Shown one piece after another: positions 51,654 through 61,613 of a stretch of 64,000 nucleotides of DNA. Source of the DNA: Halobaculum sp. MBLA0143 (GTDB lineage: Archaea > Halobacteriota > Halobacteria > Halobacteriales > Haloferacaceae); contig NZ_JBGKAC010000001.1 in the NCBI RefSeq assembly GCF_041361465.1, positions 806,001 to 870,000 on the forward strand. Direction: 5' to 3'. The translations under genes were made by a program, and so were the position numbers. The stretch's first letter is position 1; each line of letters opens with the position of its first letter. The notes below the pieces were generated by a model. That model saw nothing but the letters and a program-made list of their open reading frames with translations, had not been told where the DNA came from and did not search any database.

Positions 51654-52745
51654 TCAGTCGTCGGCCGGCGTCGCCCGGGCGCGGGCGGCGGCGGTGTCGG
51701 TCAGGGCTTCGACCCGTCGCTCGACGGGCGGGTGCGCCCGGGTGTCCAGGCTGAAGGAGTCGAACAGGCTCGTCTCCGGCGACGACGAGTCGCGCTCGAA
51801 GCCGAACGGGAGCAGCGACAGCTCGGCGACGTGAGCCGCTCGGGCCCGGCGCGCGTCCGTCGCTGTCGGCCCGGCGTCCGCCAGCCGTTGGAGTGCGCCG
51901 GCGACGGCCGCCGGCGAGCCGGTCAGCTCCGCGGCCGCGCGGTCGGCGGCGAACTCGCGTTCCCGCGACAGTTCCCGGGCGAGGAACAACGTCGCGGTCG
52001 CGGCGACGCCCAGCGCGATCCCACCGAGGACGACCACGCCCACCAAGGCGCCCGCGTAGGCGACGAACGAACTGGCGGTCCACGCCGGCGCCGGCAACGA
52101 CGGCGCCGCCAGGAAGTAACCGGCGGCGACGACGGCGCCGCCCAACAGCCACTGGGCGCCCGCCGGGCGGTCGTCGAGTCCGAGGTCCGACACGGGGCTG
52201 TAGTCGCCGGCGACGACCGCTGGGAGGAACGACGCGAGCGTCAGGACGACCGCGTCGCGGTTGCGGAGGTGCGCCAGTTCGTGTGCGAGCACGGCGTCCA
52301 GTTCCTCGTCGTCCAACTCGGACAGGAGCCCGGCCGAGACGACGACCGTGCCGGCGGCAGAGCCGGCGACGGAACAGCTGTTGGGGACGGCGCTGTCGAC
52401 GACCGCGAGGTCGGGCACCGGGGCGTCCGCGGTGCCGGCGAGTCGGGTGAGCCGGGCGTGTAGTTCGGGGTAGTCGTCGCGCGAGACGACCGTCGCGTCC
52501 ACCTCCGAGAGGAGGCCCCGGCGAACGTACCGGAGCTGGACGGCGACGAGCCCGACGGTCAACAGGCCGGTCAGCAGTGCGACACCGACGGCGCCGGACG
52601 GGAGCACGGCCGCCAGCCACGGCGCCAGCAGGCCGGCGAGCCCGGCGGCGACGCCGACCGTCGCCGACAGCGCCGCCGCGAGCGTGGCGGCGACCCGGAG
52701 CGTCCGAGCACCGCCGCGAGTGTCTGTCGAAGTGCGGGAGACCAT
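51654..52745 (-). CDS. htpX: M48-family (HtpX-like) membrane metalloprotease
   Basis: 363 residues from the ATG at 52743-52745. Two membrane helices (about 18-70) precede the zinc motif H155-E-x2-H159 (AVLAHELAHLRN), with the third ligand Glu in the later helix ELSREREFAADRAA. Two more helices lie between. It cleaves damaged membrane proteins. It diverges from the DUF4129 gene around a shared TATA box. Confidence 0.85.
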   Translation of the reverse strand: MVSRTSTDTRGGARTLRVAATLAAALSATVGVAAGLAGLLAPWLAAVLPSGAVGVALLTGLLTVGLVAVQLRYVRRGLLSEVDATVVSRDDYPELHARLTRLAGTADAPVPDLAVVDSAVPNSCSVAGSAAGTVVVSAGLLSELDDEELDAVLAHELAHLRNRDAVVLTLASFLPAVVAGDYSPVSDLGLDDRPAGAQWLLGGAVVAAGYFLAAPSLPAPAWTASSFVAYAGALVGVVVLGGIALGVAATATLFLARELSREREFAADRAAAELTGSPAAVAGALQRLADAGPTATDARRARAAHVAELSLLPFGFERDSSSPETSLFDSFSLDTRAHPPVERRVEALTDTAAARARATPADD

Positions 52746-52770
52746 CCTACCCCCACCTCGTGTCCGGAAA

Positions 52771-52780
52771 AACATATACT
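52771..52780. promoter_or_regulatory. single TATA element shared by two divergent leaderless genes
   Basis: ACATATACT is nearly symmetrical. Its centre (about 52776) is 31 bp from the htpX ATG at 52745 leftward and 30 bp from the ATG at 52806 rightward. Both spacings fit TATA-directed, almost leaderless starts, and no other AT-rich element exists in the 60-bp gap. Confidence 0.65.
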
Positions 52781-52805
52781 TCCCCCCTCCCACGAACGAG
52801 ATAGC

Positions 52806-53867
52806 ATGGGACACGACCCCGCACGCGCCGCGACAGTCGGCGTGCTCGCCCTCCTCCTCGTCCTCACGGCGTCGTTGTTCCCCGCCGGAGGGTTCGGGAG
52901 CTACCCCGGAGCCGACCGGGCGGGCGTCGCCGACGACGACTCCACAGGCACTGGTCTCTCCGCGTTGGACGACGCGGACGCGACGACGTCGACGCCGGCA
53001 CAGCAGGCGACGCCGACCCCGACGGCGACGCCGACACCGACGCCGGAGCCGACAGACGACGACAGCGATCCGCCGAGCGGCGGGTTCGACGGCCCGGATC
53101 TGAACCTCGGCGCCGTGATCCTCTGGGGCGGTGGACTGCTGCTCGTCGCGCTCCTGGCCGCTGTCGGCCTCTCGGCGGCCGGCACGGTCGCCGCGGCCGA
53201 GACCCTCCCGGACGGCCGACTCCCCCGGGTCCGGTTGTTCCTGGCGGCGGTGCCGCGGGCGACCGTCGCGGTCCTGTTGGGTTCGGGCGGCGTGGTCGCC
53301 TCGCTGAGCGGGACGGTCGCCCGGCTCGGCTCCGGCGTCGGAGGCGTCGGTCTGGGCGGGCTGGCGGCGTTCGCCCGAGGCATCGGGGCCGCCGCCGGCG
53401 GGCTGGCGACCGGCGTCGCCTCGCTGTCGCTGCCGTCGCTGTCGCTGCCAACCGGCGGGCTGTCGTTGTCGACGCCGGACCGCGGCACGGAGACGACCGC
53501 CGGTGCCGCGTCCGGCTCGGCGACCGCCGCGACCGACCCGACCCCGGAGCCGACCGACGACGGCCCGACCGGCCCACAGACCGTCCGAGAGGCGTGGGCC
53601 AGGTTCCCAGCGCAGGTGCCCGGCGTCGCCGGCCGCGTAGAGACGCGGACCCCCGGTGAACTCGCCCGGACGGCCGTCGCGGCCGGGCTGCCGGCCGACG
53701 CGGTCGAGACGCTCACCGCGGCGTTCCGGCGAGTTCGGTACGCCGACGACGTCGGCGAGACGGACCGAACGGCCGCGCTCGCGGCGTTCGACCGACTCCG
53801 ACGCGGCGCGGACGACGACTCGGACACCCGCGCGGACGACGACACCGACGGAGGTGGGTCGTCGTGA
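52806..53867 (+). CDS. DUF4129-domain membrane protein
   Basis: 353 residues. A signal/anchor helix (AATVGVLALLLVLTASLF), then a Thr/Pro repeat linker (ATPTPTATPTPTPEPTD). Two or three membrane helices follow (about 95-215), and a C-terminal soluble domain has the DUF4129-type TVREAWARF...ELARTAVAAGLP...VETLTAAFRRVRYAD pattern. DUF4129 is often joined to transglutaminases; here it is separate. It overlaps the next gene by four bases. Confidence 0.8.
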   Translation: MGHDPARAATVGVLALLLVLTASLFPAGGFGSYPGADRAGVADDDSTGTGLSALDDADATTSTPAQQATPTPTATPTPTPEPTDDDSDPPSGGFDGPDLNLGAVILWGGGLLLVALLAAVGLSAAGTVAAAETLPDGRLPRVRLFLAAVPRATVAVLLGSGGVVASLSGTVARLGSGVGGVGLGGLAAFARGIGAAAGGLATGVASLSLPSLSLPTGGLSLSTPDRGTETTAGAASGSATAATDPTPEPTDDGPTGPQTVREAWARFPAQVPGVAGRVETRTPGELARTAVAAGLPADAVETLTAAFRRVRYADDVGETDRTAALAAFDRLRRGADDDSDTRADDDTDGGGSS

Positions 53868-54799
53868 GCCTCCGCGGACGGTTCGCGCGGGCTGCCGGCC
53901 GGACGCTCGGCCGCGCAGCCGGTCGGGCTGCCCGGTGGTGGGGCGGCGACAGCGACGACGGCGACGAAGGCGGTCGACTGTCGACCGTGTTGCCGAGCGG
54001 TCGTCGGGTGTTCGACGCCGTCGCCGTCGCGGCAGTCGCGGGCGCGGCGGCGTCACTGGCCGGGCTGTTGCCGGCGGCGGTCGTCCGGACCCTGTCGGCC
54101 GGCGCCCGCCCGGCGTTGGGTGTGATCGGTGTGGCGACCGTCACGGTCGTCCTCCTGACGTGGGGCTCCGACGAGACGGACGACGACGACGAGTGGACGG
54201 AGGAACTGCGCGCGGCGGCGCCCGAACGGGTGCCTGCCGGCGACGCCGTCCCGTTGGGGGCGTGGGTGACGGTGGCTGCCGACGGGGACGACCGGATCGC
54301 CGACGCGGCGACGGTGGGTCACTCCGGCCACGGGATGGCCCGCGAGCGCCTGACGGACGCGGCCGTCGAGACGCTGACCACCGTCCGCGACGTGGACGAG
54401 ACGGCCGCTCGGGCGGCGGTCGCGGACGGCAGTTGGACGGACGACCCCCGGGCGGCGGCGTACCTCGCGGACGGGGAGACGCCGACCGTCTCGCCGACGA
54501 CCCGGTTGCGCGACTGGTTCGCCGGCGAACGACGGGCGCGTCGCGTTCGGGCGACCGCCCGGGCGATCCGTCGACTGGACCCCGGAGCCGAGGAGCCGGC
54601 CGTGCCGGAGCCGACGACGGACGCGGTGGCGGCGACGACGACACCGGCAGCGGCCGAACTGACGGCGTCGGTCGAGCCGGAGGAACCGGTGTCGACCGAT
54701 CCGGAGTCGGCCGACAGCGAGCCGACGGTCGCCGACGAGTCCGTTGCGGCGGCGACGGACGGCGGCGAGACCGGCGTCCGCCGGGAGGTGGAGGAGTGA
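53864..54799 (+). CDS. haloarchaeal membrane protein of the DUF58 operon
   Basis: 311 residues from a GTG overlapping the DUF4129 stop. A basic start (RGRFARAAGRTLGRAAGRAARWW), two hydrophobic helices (about 55-105), then an acidic soluble domain (TDAAVETLTTVRDVDETAARAAV, then a helix DWFAGERRARRVRATARAIRR). The last 80 residues are an acidic low-complexity tail. Probably the DUF7269-like partner that sits between DUF4129 and DUF58 in haloarchaea. Confidence 0.7.
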   Translation: MSLRGRFARAAGRTLGRAAGRAARWWGGDSDDGDEGGRLSTVLPSGRRVFDAVAVAAVAGAAASLAGLLPAAVVRTLSAGARPALGVIGVATVTVVLLTWGSDETDDDDEWTEELRAAAPERVPAGDAVPLGAWVTVAADGDDRIADAATVGHSGHGMARERLTDAAVETLTTVRDVDETAARAAVADGSWTDDPRAAAYLADGETPTVSPTTRLRDWFAGERRARRVRATARAIRRLDPGAEEPAVPEPTTDAVAATTTPAAAELTASVEPEEPVSTDPESADSEPTVADESVAAATDGGETGVRREVEE

Positions 54800-56127
54800 G
54801 CAGTCTCGCGGAGCGCTCGCGGTACGCGCCGGCGTTGCTGCTGGCGGTCGCGCTCGCGGGTGTCGGCGTCGTCGCCGGCGACCCGGTGACGTTGTTCGCG
54901 GCGGTGATCCCGTTGGCGGTCGTCGCCTTCGGCGTGCTCGTCGTCGCGCCCCCGGAGGACGCGGTGACGGTCGACCGGACGCTGTCGACTCACGCGGCTG
55001 CGCCGGGAGAGACGGTCACGGTCACGCTGACCGTCGAGAACGAGACGGACCGACACCTCCCGGACGTGCGGCTGGCCGACGGCGTGCCGGACGCGCTCGC
55101 GGTCGTCGACGGCTCTCCCCGTGCCCACCTCACCCTGGCGCCCGGGGAGTCGACGACCGTCTCGTACGAGGTGCGGGCGGCCCGCGGCGAGGCGACGTTC
55201 GAGCCGGCACAGTTGGACGTGCGGTCGTTGGCCGAGACCGCACAGCGCCGGCGGACGGTCGCGGGCACGGACCGACTCCAAGCCCGGACGGCCGCGGAGC
55301 CGTTGTCGGTGACGGACGCCGCCGGCGTCGTCGGCCGGGTGGAGACGGACGACGCCGGTGACGGCGTCGCCTTCCACTCCAGCCGGGAGTACCGTCCGGG
55401 CGACCCGATCAGCCGGGTGGACTGGAACCGCTACGCTTCGACGGGGGAGCTGAGCACCGTCCAGTTCCACGAGGAGGCGGCCGCGACGGTCGTCCTCGTG
55501 GTCGACGACCGGCCGAGCGTCCGAGCGGTGGCGGCGCCCGGCGAGCGCGACGCCGGTCAACGGGGTCGGGCGGCCGCGCGCGAACTGGCGACGGAGCTCC
55601 TGGCCGTCGGCGACCGGGTCGGGCTGGCGCTGAAAGACTCCGCCGGCGGGTTCGTCTCCCCCCGTTCCGAGGACGGGAGACTGGAGACCGCGCCGTCGCG
55701 CTACCGCGCGGCGGCCGAAGGGTACCTCCCGCCACGGGGCGCCGGCACCGCCCAGGAGACGGCGATCAGAAAGTGTCTCGCGACCCGTGACGAGGAAGCG
55801 ACGAACCTCCCGCTGTCGGAGTTCGGCTTCTGGTTCGCAGACGACCTGGCAGACCGGTTCCCGTCGGCCGCGGAGGTGGTCGTGGTGTCGCCGCTGACGG
55901 ACGACGAACCGGTCGCGGCAGCCGAGACGTGGCTGGCCCGGGGCCACGCCGTGACGGTGATCGCGCCGGACCCGACGCCGGAGTCTGTCGGCGGTCAGGT
56001 GGAGCAGACGCGACGACGCGAACGCCGGCGACGGCTCCGCCGCGCCGGCGCACGGGTCGTCGACTGGGACGGGACGGAACGGCTCGCGGCGGCGGTCGAA
56101 CGCACGAACACGGAGGCCACGGGATGA
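54796..56127 (+). CDS. DUF58-domain protein
   Basis: 443 residues from a GTG (GTGA overlap). Two membrane helices at the start (about 10-55), a beta domain of about 120 residues, then the DUF58 core with its signature REYRPGDPISRVDWNRYAST near 200 and a von Willebrand-like fold (VVLVVDDRPSVRA ... VGLALKD). DUF58 proteins normally work with a MoxR AAA ATPase, which is missing next to this operon. It overlaps the last gene by four bases. Confidence 0.85.
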   Translation: MSSLAERSRYAPALLLAVALAGVGVVAGDPVTLFAAVIPLAVVAFGVLVVAPPEDAVTVDRTLSTHAAAPGETVTVTLTVENETDRHLPDVRLADGVPDALAVVDGSPRAHLTLAPGESTTVSYEVRAARGEATFEPAQLDVRSLAETAQRRRTVAGTDRLQARTAAEPLSVTDAAGVVGRVETDDAGDGVAFHSSREYRPGDPISRVDWNRYASTGELSTVQFHEEAAATVVLVVDDRPSVRAVAAPGERDAGQRGRAAARELATELLAVGDRVGLALKDSAGGFVSPRSEDGRLETAPSRYRAAAEGYLPPRGAGTAQETAIRKCLATRDEEATNLPLSEFGFWFADDLADRFPSAAEVVVVSPLTDDEPVAAAETWLARGHAVTVIAPDPTPESVGGQVEQTRRRERRRRLRRAGARVVDWDGTERLAAAVERTNTEATG

Positions 56128-57650
56128 CGACGACACGACAGCCCGAGACGGGCGCGACACGGACGGGGAGTGTAGTCGCACTGATCGCAACGGCGCTCGC
56201 GGTCGTGACGGTCGGCTTCGGCGTGGGCGTCGGCGCCCCGGCCGCCGTCGTCGCGGCCGGCGGGGTACTGCTGTGGCCGGCCGCGCGGCTGACGGACGAC
56301 GACGGTCCGCTACGCGACCGGGCGGCCGCGGCGGCGGGGCGCCCCGAAGACGACGCGCGGACGCTGACGGCGGCGGCCGCGACCGCGGCCGCGGTCGTCC
56401 ACGGCCTGACGGTCGGGCTGGCGATGACGGCGCTCGCCGGCCCGGTCGCGTTCGTCCTGTTGTACGTCGGCGGCGTCGCGGAGACGGTGACCGTCGTCGC
56501 CGGCGGGTTCGCGGTCTCGGCGGTCGCGCTGGAGAGGGCCGTCGGCTTCGACCGCGCCGACGACCTCTGGGCGATCGACGACGGGCTGTGGGCCCGGCTG
56601 TCCAACCCGTTGTTGGGGCTGACCGTCGTCGCCGTGACGCTGGCCACGCTCGTGCTCGCGCTCGCGGCCGGCGGTGTCGGCGCCGTCGACTGGCTGTCCC
56701 GCGGCGGGGTCGGTCCGTTCGGGCTCGCCGTCCTCCTCCAGGCGACGGTGTTGGGGCTGGCGCTGTTGGCCCCACACGTCGAGCGGTCACTGTCGCAGCT
56801 GCTGGGGCCAGACCGGTTCGACCCTCCGGCGTTGCTGTCGGAACTGGGGCGCTCTCCCGAAGAGATCCCCCGCGGGTACTGGGTCGGGATCGGCGTCCAG
56901 CTCCTGTTCCTGTGGAGCGGGTTCGGTCTGCCGGCCGTCTGGCCCGGTGGGATCGTCGGGCTGGTGCTCGGGACGCTGCTGCCCGGGATCGCGGTCGCCA
57001 CCGTCGTCGTCGCGCTGTCCGTCGTCGGCGTCTGGGGACTCGTGGAGTTCGTCCTGGCGGCCAGCGGCGACGACGGGCCGTTCGTCGTGCGGACGGTCGC
57101 GTCGGCGCTCCCGGCGGGCGCGGCGACGCTGCTCGTCGTCGCGCCGTTGCCGGTCCAGACTCCGTACGTCACGGCCGTCACGGTCCCGTTGGGGGTCGGC
57201 GTCGGCACGATCCTCGTTCGGCTGTGTGGCCACGCCCTGTCGTTGTTCGCTCGGTTCGGCCCGCTCGAGAACGACGTCGCCGGGTTCGGTGTCGCCGCCG
57301 GACTGACGGCGGCGCTGGCGCCGACGGCCGCGCTGTCCGGGGCGCCGGCGCCGACGGTGTACCTCGCCGTCGCGGCCGCGCTGGCCTGTTGGTACGCCGG
57401 CGAGCTGTCGGCCGGGCTCGGCGCGGCGCTGGGCCGCGACGCCGACACCGCCGCCGGAGAGGCCGCCCACACCGTCGGTCTGACGGTCGTGCTCGTGGCC
57501 GCGCTCGGGCTCGTCACGGGGCTCACCTACTTCCTGTCCGTGCCCGCCGGGCTCGTCGCCGGCCCGCAGACGGCCGCGGCGATCGTGTTGTTGGTGGTCG
57601 CCGCCGCCGCGCTCGTCGCCCGCGAGAGCGTCGTCCGCGATCGGGGGTGA
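56124..57650 (+). CDS. multi-pass membrane protein closing the DUF58 operon
   Basis: 508 residues from an ATG overlapping the DUF58 stop (ATGA). About 13 hydrophobic helices. Conserved-looking segments are the loop YPxx-like RSPEEIPRGYW near 250 and a WAIDDGLWARL motif. It matches the DUF7519-type last gene of haloarchaeal DUF58 clusters from memory. The role is unknown; all four genes overlap and so form one membrane complex or pathway. Confidence 0.7.
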   Translation: MTTTRQPETGATRTGSVVALIATALAVVTVGFGVGVGAPAAVVAAGGVLLWPAARLTDDDGPLRDRAAAAAGRPEDDARTLTAAAATAAAVVHGLTVGLAMTALAGPVAFVLLYVGGVAETVTVVAGGFAVSAVALERAVGFDRADDLWAIDDGLWARLSNPLLGLTVVAVTLATLVLALAAGGVGAVDWLSRGGVGPFGLAVLLQATVLGLALLAPHVERSLSQLLGPDRFDPPALLSELGRSPEEIPRGYWVGIGVQLLFLWSGFGLPAVWPGGIVGLVLGTLLPGIAVATVVVALSVVGVWGLVEFVLAASGDDGPFVVRTVASALPAGAATLLVVAPLPVQTPYVTAVTVPLGVGVGTILVRLCGHALSLFARFGPLENDVAGFGVAAGLTAALAPTAALSGAPAPTVYLAVAAALACWYAGELSAGLGAALGRDADTAAGEAAHTVGLTVVLVAALGLVTGLTYFLSVPAGLVAGPQTAAAIVLLVVAAAALVARESVVRDRG

Positions 57651-57927
57651 GACGGGCGGGAGTTCCGCCCGGTGACGCGCGCCGCCACAGATCAGTCCGG
57701 TGCGGTCGCGGTGCGGCCGCGGAGGCGGTGTGACGGCACAGCGGACGACGCTCGGCCCGCGAGCGAGCGTCGACGATTCGGGTGAGCGGCACACCGCGGT
57801 GCTGTGCGGTACAGCACCAGAATCAGGACGCGAGCGAGCGCCTCTTTCGCCACCGAATCGCGGAGCGATCCGGTTGGCAGCCAGATCTCTCCGGGATCTG
57901 GCGGCATCGACCATTTTTCCCGTGAGA
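57651..57927. other. intergenic region with inverted repeats
   Basis: A 277-bp part of the gap between convergent genes. It contains GCCAGATC (57880-57887) and its complement GATCTGGC (57895-57902), a repeated GCGAGCGAGCG at about 57757 and 57831, and a T5 run at 57913-57917. No reading frame is convincing. The two inverted repeats may end the two convergent transcripts. Confidence 0.45.
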
Positions 57928-57952
57928 GGTGAGCGCGCGCAGCGCGCTCACC
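57928..57952. terminator. 11-bp stem hairpin between convergent genes
   Basis: GGTGAGCGCGC at 57928-57938 and its exact complement at 57942-57952 with a three-base loop. For the leftward malic enzyme transcript it is preceded by T5 (57960-57964 complement of AAAAA), and for the rightward transcript by T5 at 57913. It probably acts on both strands as a transcript end. Confidence 0.5.
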
Positions 57953-57972
57953 CGAACGGCAAAAAGGTCGTA

Positions 57973-60225
57973 CTATTGGGCGTCTACTACGGCCACTCCG
58001 GCCAGGTTGACGATGTCTTTCACCTCGTCGCCGCGCTGGAGGACGTGGACGGGTTCGTCCATCCCGACGAGCATGGGGCCGATGGCCTCGGCACCGCCGA
58101 GGCGTTGGAGCAGCTTGTAGCCGATGTTGCCGGACTCCAGGTTGGGGAAGATCAGGACGTTCGCGGGCTCGTTCAGCTCGGAGAACTCGTAGGTGTCACG
58201 TAGGATGTCCTGGACGACGGCAGTGTCGGCCTGCATCTCCCCGTCGACGGGGAAGTCGACGCCGTCGTCGGCGTGGAGCCGTTCGACGGCCTCCCGAGAG
58301 GTCTGTGGGGAGCCGTCGTCGACGGAGCCGAAGTTGGAGTACGACAGCATGGCGGCCCGGGGCTCGACGTTGAACCGCCGCGCCAGGTCGGCGGTGTGGC
58401 GGGTGATCTCCGCGAGCGTGTCGGCGTCCGGGTCGCGGTTGACCGTGGCGTCTGCACAGAACACGACACGGTTGCTGAAGGTGAGCATGTAGACGCCGGC
58501 GACGTGGTCGGTGTCCTCCGTGGCGCCGATCACTTGGAGCGGCGGCCGGAGCGCGGACGGGTAGTTGTGGGTGAGCCCGGTGAGGAGCGCGTCGGCGTCG
58601 TCCTGTTCCACCATGACGGAGCCGAAGTAGTTGGTGTCACGCCGGACGAGTTCGCCGGCCTCCGTCCGGGTGATCCCGTCGCGGCGACGCATCTCGAACA
58701 ACCGGTCTGCGTACTGTTCGGCGGCCTCGTCGGCGCCGGGGTCGACGATCTGGGGGTCGTAGTCCAAGCCGAGCCGAGCCGTCTCCGAGCGGATCGTGTC
58801 GGCGTCACCCAGGAGGACGGGGTCGGCGATCTCCTGTTCGGACAGCTGGTAGGCGGCGCGGATCATCTTCTCGTCGGTACCCTCGGCGAGCGCGACGCAC
58901 TTGGGATCGGACTTGGCCTTGTTGAGGACGACCCGCATCATCTCGCGGCTCTTGCCCAGCCGGGCCTCCAGCCGCTCGGCGTACGCCTCGGGGTCGATCT
59001 CGCGGCGGGCACACCCGGAGTCCATCGCGGCCTCCGCGACTGCGGGGGCGATCTCGAACAGGACCCGCGGGTCCAACGGCTTCGGGATGACGTAGTCCGG
59101 CCCGAACTGGAGCGGCTGGTCGCCGTACGCCTTCACCACTTCGTCGGGCACGTCCTTGCGGGTGAGCTCCGCCAGCGCCTCGGCGGCGGCGCGTTTCATC
59201 TCCTCGTTGATGTCCGTCGCCCGCGCGTCGAGCGCCCCGCGGAAGATGAACGGGAACCCCAAGACGTTGTTCACCTGGTTGGGGTAGTCCGACCGTCCGG
59301 TCGCCATGACGACGGTGTCGTCGCGGGCGGCCTTGGCGGTCTCGTAGCCGATCTCCGGGTCCGGGTTCGCCATGGCGAAGATGATCGGGTCGTCGGCCAT
59401 CGACCGGACCATCTCCTCGTCGACGATGCCGCCGACGGACAGCCCGACGAACACGTCGGCGCCGGCCATCGCGTCCGCGAGCCCGCCTTCGGGCACGTCG
59501 CGGGCGAACTCGCGTTTGAACTCGTTCACGTCGCCGTCGGCCGCGCGGGCGTCCGTGATGATCCCGGAGGAGTCACACATCGTGATGTTCTCCCGGCGAG
59601 CGCCCAGCGAGAGGTAGAAGCGCGCGGTGGCGATGGCGGAGGCGCCGGCGCCCGAGAAGACGATCTCCAGGTCTTCGATCTCCTTGTCGGCGATGTCGGC
59701 GGCGTTGATCAGCGCTGCCCCGGAGATGATCGCCGTGCCGTGTTGGTCGTCGTGGAACACGGGCACGTCCATCTCCTCGCGGAGCCGTTGTTCGATCTCG
59801 AAACACTCCGGCGCCTTGATGTCCTCCAAGTTGATGCCGCCGAACGTCGGCTCCATCGCGGAGACGGACCGGACGAAGTCGTCCACGTCCGTCTCGTCGA
59901 GCTCCACGTCGAACACGTCGATGTCGGCGAACCGCTTGAACAGGACGCCTTTCCCCTCCATCACCGGCTTCGACGCCTGGGCGCCGATGTCGCCGAGCCC
60001 GAGAACCGCAGAGCCGTTAGAGACGACACCGACCAAGTTCCCCTTCGCGGTGTACTCGTAGGCGCGCTCCGAGTCCGTGTCGATGTCACGACACGGAGCG
60101 GCGACGCCCGGCGAGTACGCAAGCGAGAGGTCTCGTTGTGTGTTCGTCGGCTTCGTCGTCGAGATCTCCAGTTTCCCGGGTGGCTCCTCGCGGTGGTACT
60201 CCCGGGCGTCGTCTTCGAGTCCCAT
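57973..60225 (-). CDS. maeB: NADP-dependent malic enzyme with phosphotransacetylase-like C-domain
   Basis: 750 residues. Residues 15-150 hold the malic N-domain ([45 protein letters not shown]-type). The NADP domain carries [14 protein letters not shown] and [11 protein letters not shown]. Residues about 430-750 are a PTA-like domain (RMxLNxAK-like [14 protein letters not shown] and [10 protein letters not shown]-type), likely a regulatory module. It turns malate into pyruvate plus CO2. Confidence 0.95.
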   Translation of the reverse strand: MGLEDDAREYHREEPPGKLEISTTKPTNTQRDLSLAYSPGVAAPCRDIDTDSERAYEYTAKGNLVGVVSNGSAVLGLGDIGAQASKPVMEGKGVLFKRFADIDVFDVELDETDVDDFVRSVSAMEPTFGGINLEDIKAPECFEIEQRLREEMDVPVFHDDQHGTAIISGAALINAADIADKEIEDLEIVFSGAGASAIATARFYLSLGARRENITMCDSSGIITDARAADGDVNEFKREFARDVPEGGLADAMAGADVFVGLSVGGIVDEEMVRSMADDPIIFAMANPDPEIGYETAKAARDDTVVMATGRSDYPNQVNNVLGFPFIFRGALDARATDINEEMKRAAAEALAELTRKDVPDEVVKAYGDQPLQFGPDYVIPKPLDPRVLFEIAPAVAEAAMDSGCARREIDPEAYAERLEARLGKSREMMRVVLNKAKSDPKCVALAEGTDEKMIRAAYQLSEQEIADPVLLGDADTIRSETARLGLDYDPQIVDPGADEAAEQYADRLFEMRRRDGITRTEAGELVRRDTNYFGSVMVEQDDADALLTGLTHNYPSALRPPLQVIGATEDTDHVAGVYMLTFSNRVVFCADATVNRDPDADTLAEITRHTADLARRFNVEPRAAMLSYSNFGSVDDGSPQTSREAVERLHADDGVDFPVDGEMQADTAVVQDILRDTYEFSELNEPANVLIFPNLESGNIGYKLLQRLGGAEAIGPMLVGMDEPVHVLQRGDEVKDIVNLAGVAVVDAQ

Positions 60226-60309
60226 GCTGGGTCTCTCCGGCGGCGTGACAAAAAGCGTACCTACTTGCGTACTGCCGTTGTGCCAGACGGGACCAGACCC
60301 CGAGGGGGC

Positions 60310-61467
60310 TCACGCCCAGCGATCGTCGTCAGTGTCGTCGCCGTACTCTGTGTCGTCGCCGTACTCTGTGTCGTCGCCGCTCTCCCGCTCGTCGAGGTCG
60401 TCCACGTCGACGTACTCCGTGTCGTCACGCGAACGCGTGGACCCCGGCGGGGGACCGGAACGGGTCGTCGGCGGGACGAGCGACGGGGACAGGACCGCGA
60501 GGTCGTCGTCGAACCCGGCCAGCGACCGGAGTTCGAACGCCCGGGTGTACGTCTTCGACACGGCGTTGATCGGGAGCAGGACGACGAGCATCGCCAACAG
60601 CCAGGTGACGCCGCCGGCGACGAAGCCGAGCCCGACGCCCAACGGCCCGGCGAGTCCACCGCCGAGCGCCCCGACGACCAGCCCGACGGCGGCTGCGAGG
60701 ATCGTCGCCGGAATCGCCCCGACCACCAACAGGAACGTCCGGACGATCCCGACGCCGATCCCGACCAGGAGGTGGACGACGACGTAGACGACCGTCTGCC
60801 ACCCCTCTCCACGCAGTAGGGGCCAGAGCCGTCGCCAGGCGTCGACGACGCCCCGGCCCTCGTCGAACATCACGGGGACGACGAACTGGTTCGTCAGCGA
60901 CCGGACGAGTCCGGAGACGAAGGCGAGACCGGCGACGACGGCGACGACGGCGACGACCCCGACGGCGCCGACGGCCGCGGGCGACACCACCCCGCCGAGC
61001 ACGGCGGCTACGCCGACGAGCACGGGGGTGGCGACCGGCAGCGTCACGGCGAGCCGGAAGCCGAACAACCGCAGCCCGTCGCCGGTGTGTCGCCGGAACG
61101 GCGCGCGGATCCGAACCTCGTCCGTCGACAGCGCCGCGAGGAACACGAACTCCATCACGGCGCCGACGACGTCGAAGAGGAGCCACACCCCGATCAGAAT
61201 CACGACGACCGCGACCAGGAGCCAGACGTCCGGCCCGCCGAACTCGACGAGGCCGGGGTCGGTCGACGGCAGGGTCGGTGACGGCCTCTCGCCGGGGGAC
61301 AGCCCCGGAACGTTCGAGAGGTTCGAGAACTGCCCCCCGACGCCGCCGGTCCCGAGGAGCAGCGTGATCGCCGCCAACCGCGCCCACCGCCACAGCGAGG
61401 CCCCCCCGAGGAACGTTCGCGTGGCGCCGATGGCGTCGTCGACGGCGTCGACCGCGTACCACGACAT
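60310..61467 (-). CDS. haloarchaeal multi-helix membrane protein
   Basis: 385 residues from the ATG at 61465-61467. About six to seven helices with a Gly/Val-rich core, including a repeated GVVAVVAVVAGLAF stretch. The C-terminus is acidic with repeats GDDTEYGDDTEYGDDTDD. It matches the DUF7544/DUF4013-like haloarchaeal membrane group. A TATA box gives a leaderless transcript. Function is unknown. Confidence 0.7.
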   Translation of the reverse strand: MSWYAVDAVDDAIGATRTFLGGASLWRWARLAAITLLLGTGGVGGQFSNLSNVPGLSPGERPSPTLPSTDPGLVEFGGPDVWLLVAVVVILIGVWLLFDVVGAVMEFVFLAALSTDEVRIRAPFRRHTGDGLRLFGFRLAVTLPVATPVLVGVAAVLGGVVSPAAVGAVGVVAVVAVVAGLAFVSGLVRSLTNQFVVPVMFDEGRGVVDAWRRLWPLLRGEGWQTVVYVVVHLLVGIGVGIVRTFLLVVGAIPATILAAAVGLVVGALGGGLAGPLGVGLGFVAGGVTWLLAMLVVLLPINAVSKTYTRAFELRSLAGFDDDLAVLSPSLVPPTTRSGPPPGSTRSRDDTEYVDVDDLDERESGDDTEYGDDTEYGDDTDDDRWA

Positions 61468-61488
61468 ACACACACGGACGCCGTCCCC

Positions 61489-61497
61489 AATAAAAGG
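61489..61497 (-). promoter_or_regulatory. TATA box of the DUF7544-like gene
   Basis: Leftward CCTTTTATT, centred about 26 bp before the ATG at 61467, so the transcript should begin at or next to the ATG. Confidence 0.6.
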
Positions 61498-61613
61498 GGT
61501 TGTCGTTCATTACGCAGCCAGAAACACGCCACGGCGGCGCGACGACTCCGTCGGCGACCGACTCGGCGGTTCCGTCGGCGACGACACAGACGAGCACGCG
61601 CCTCCCGTGACGG

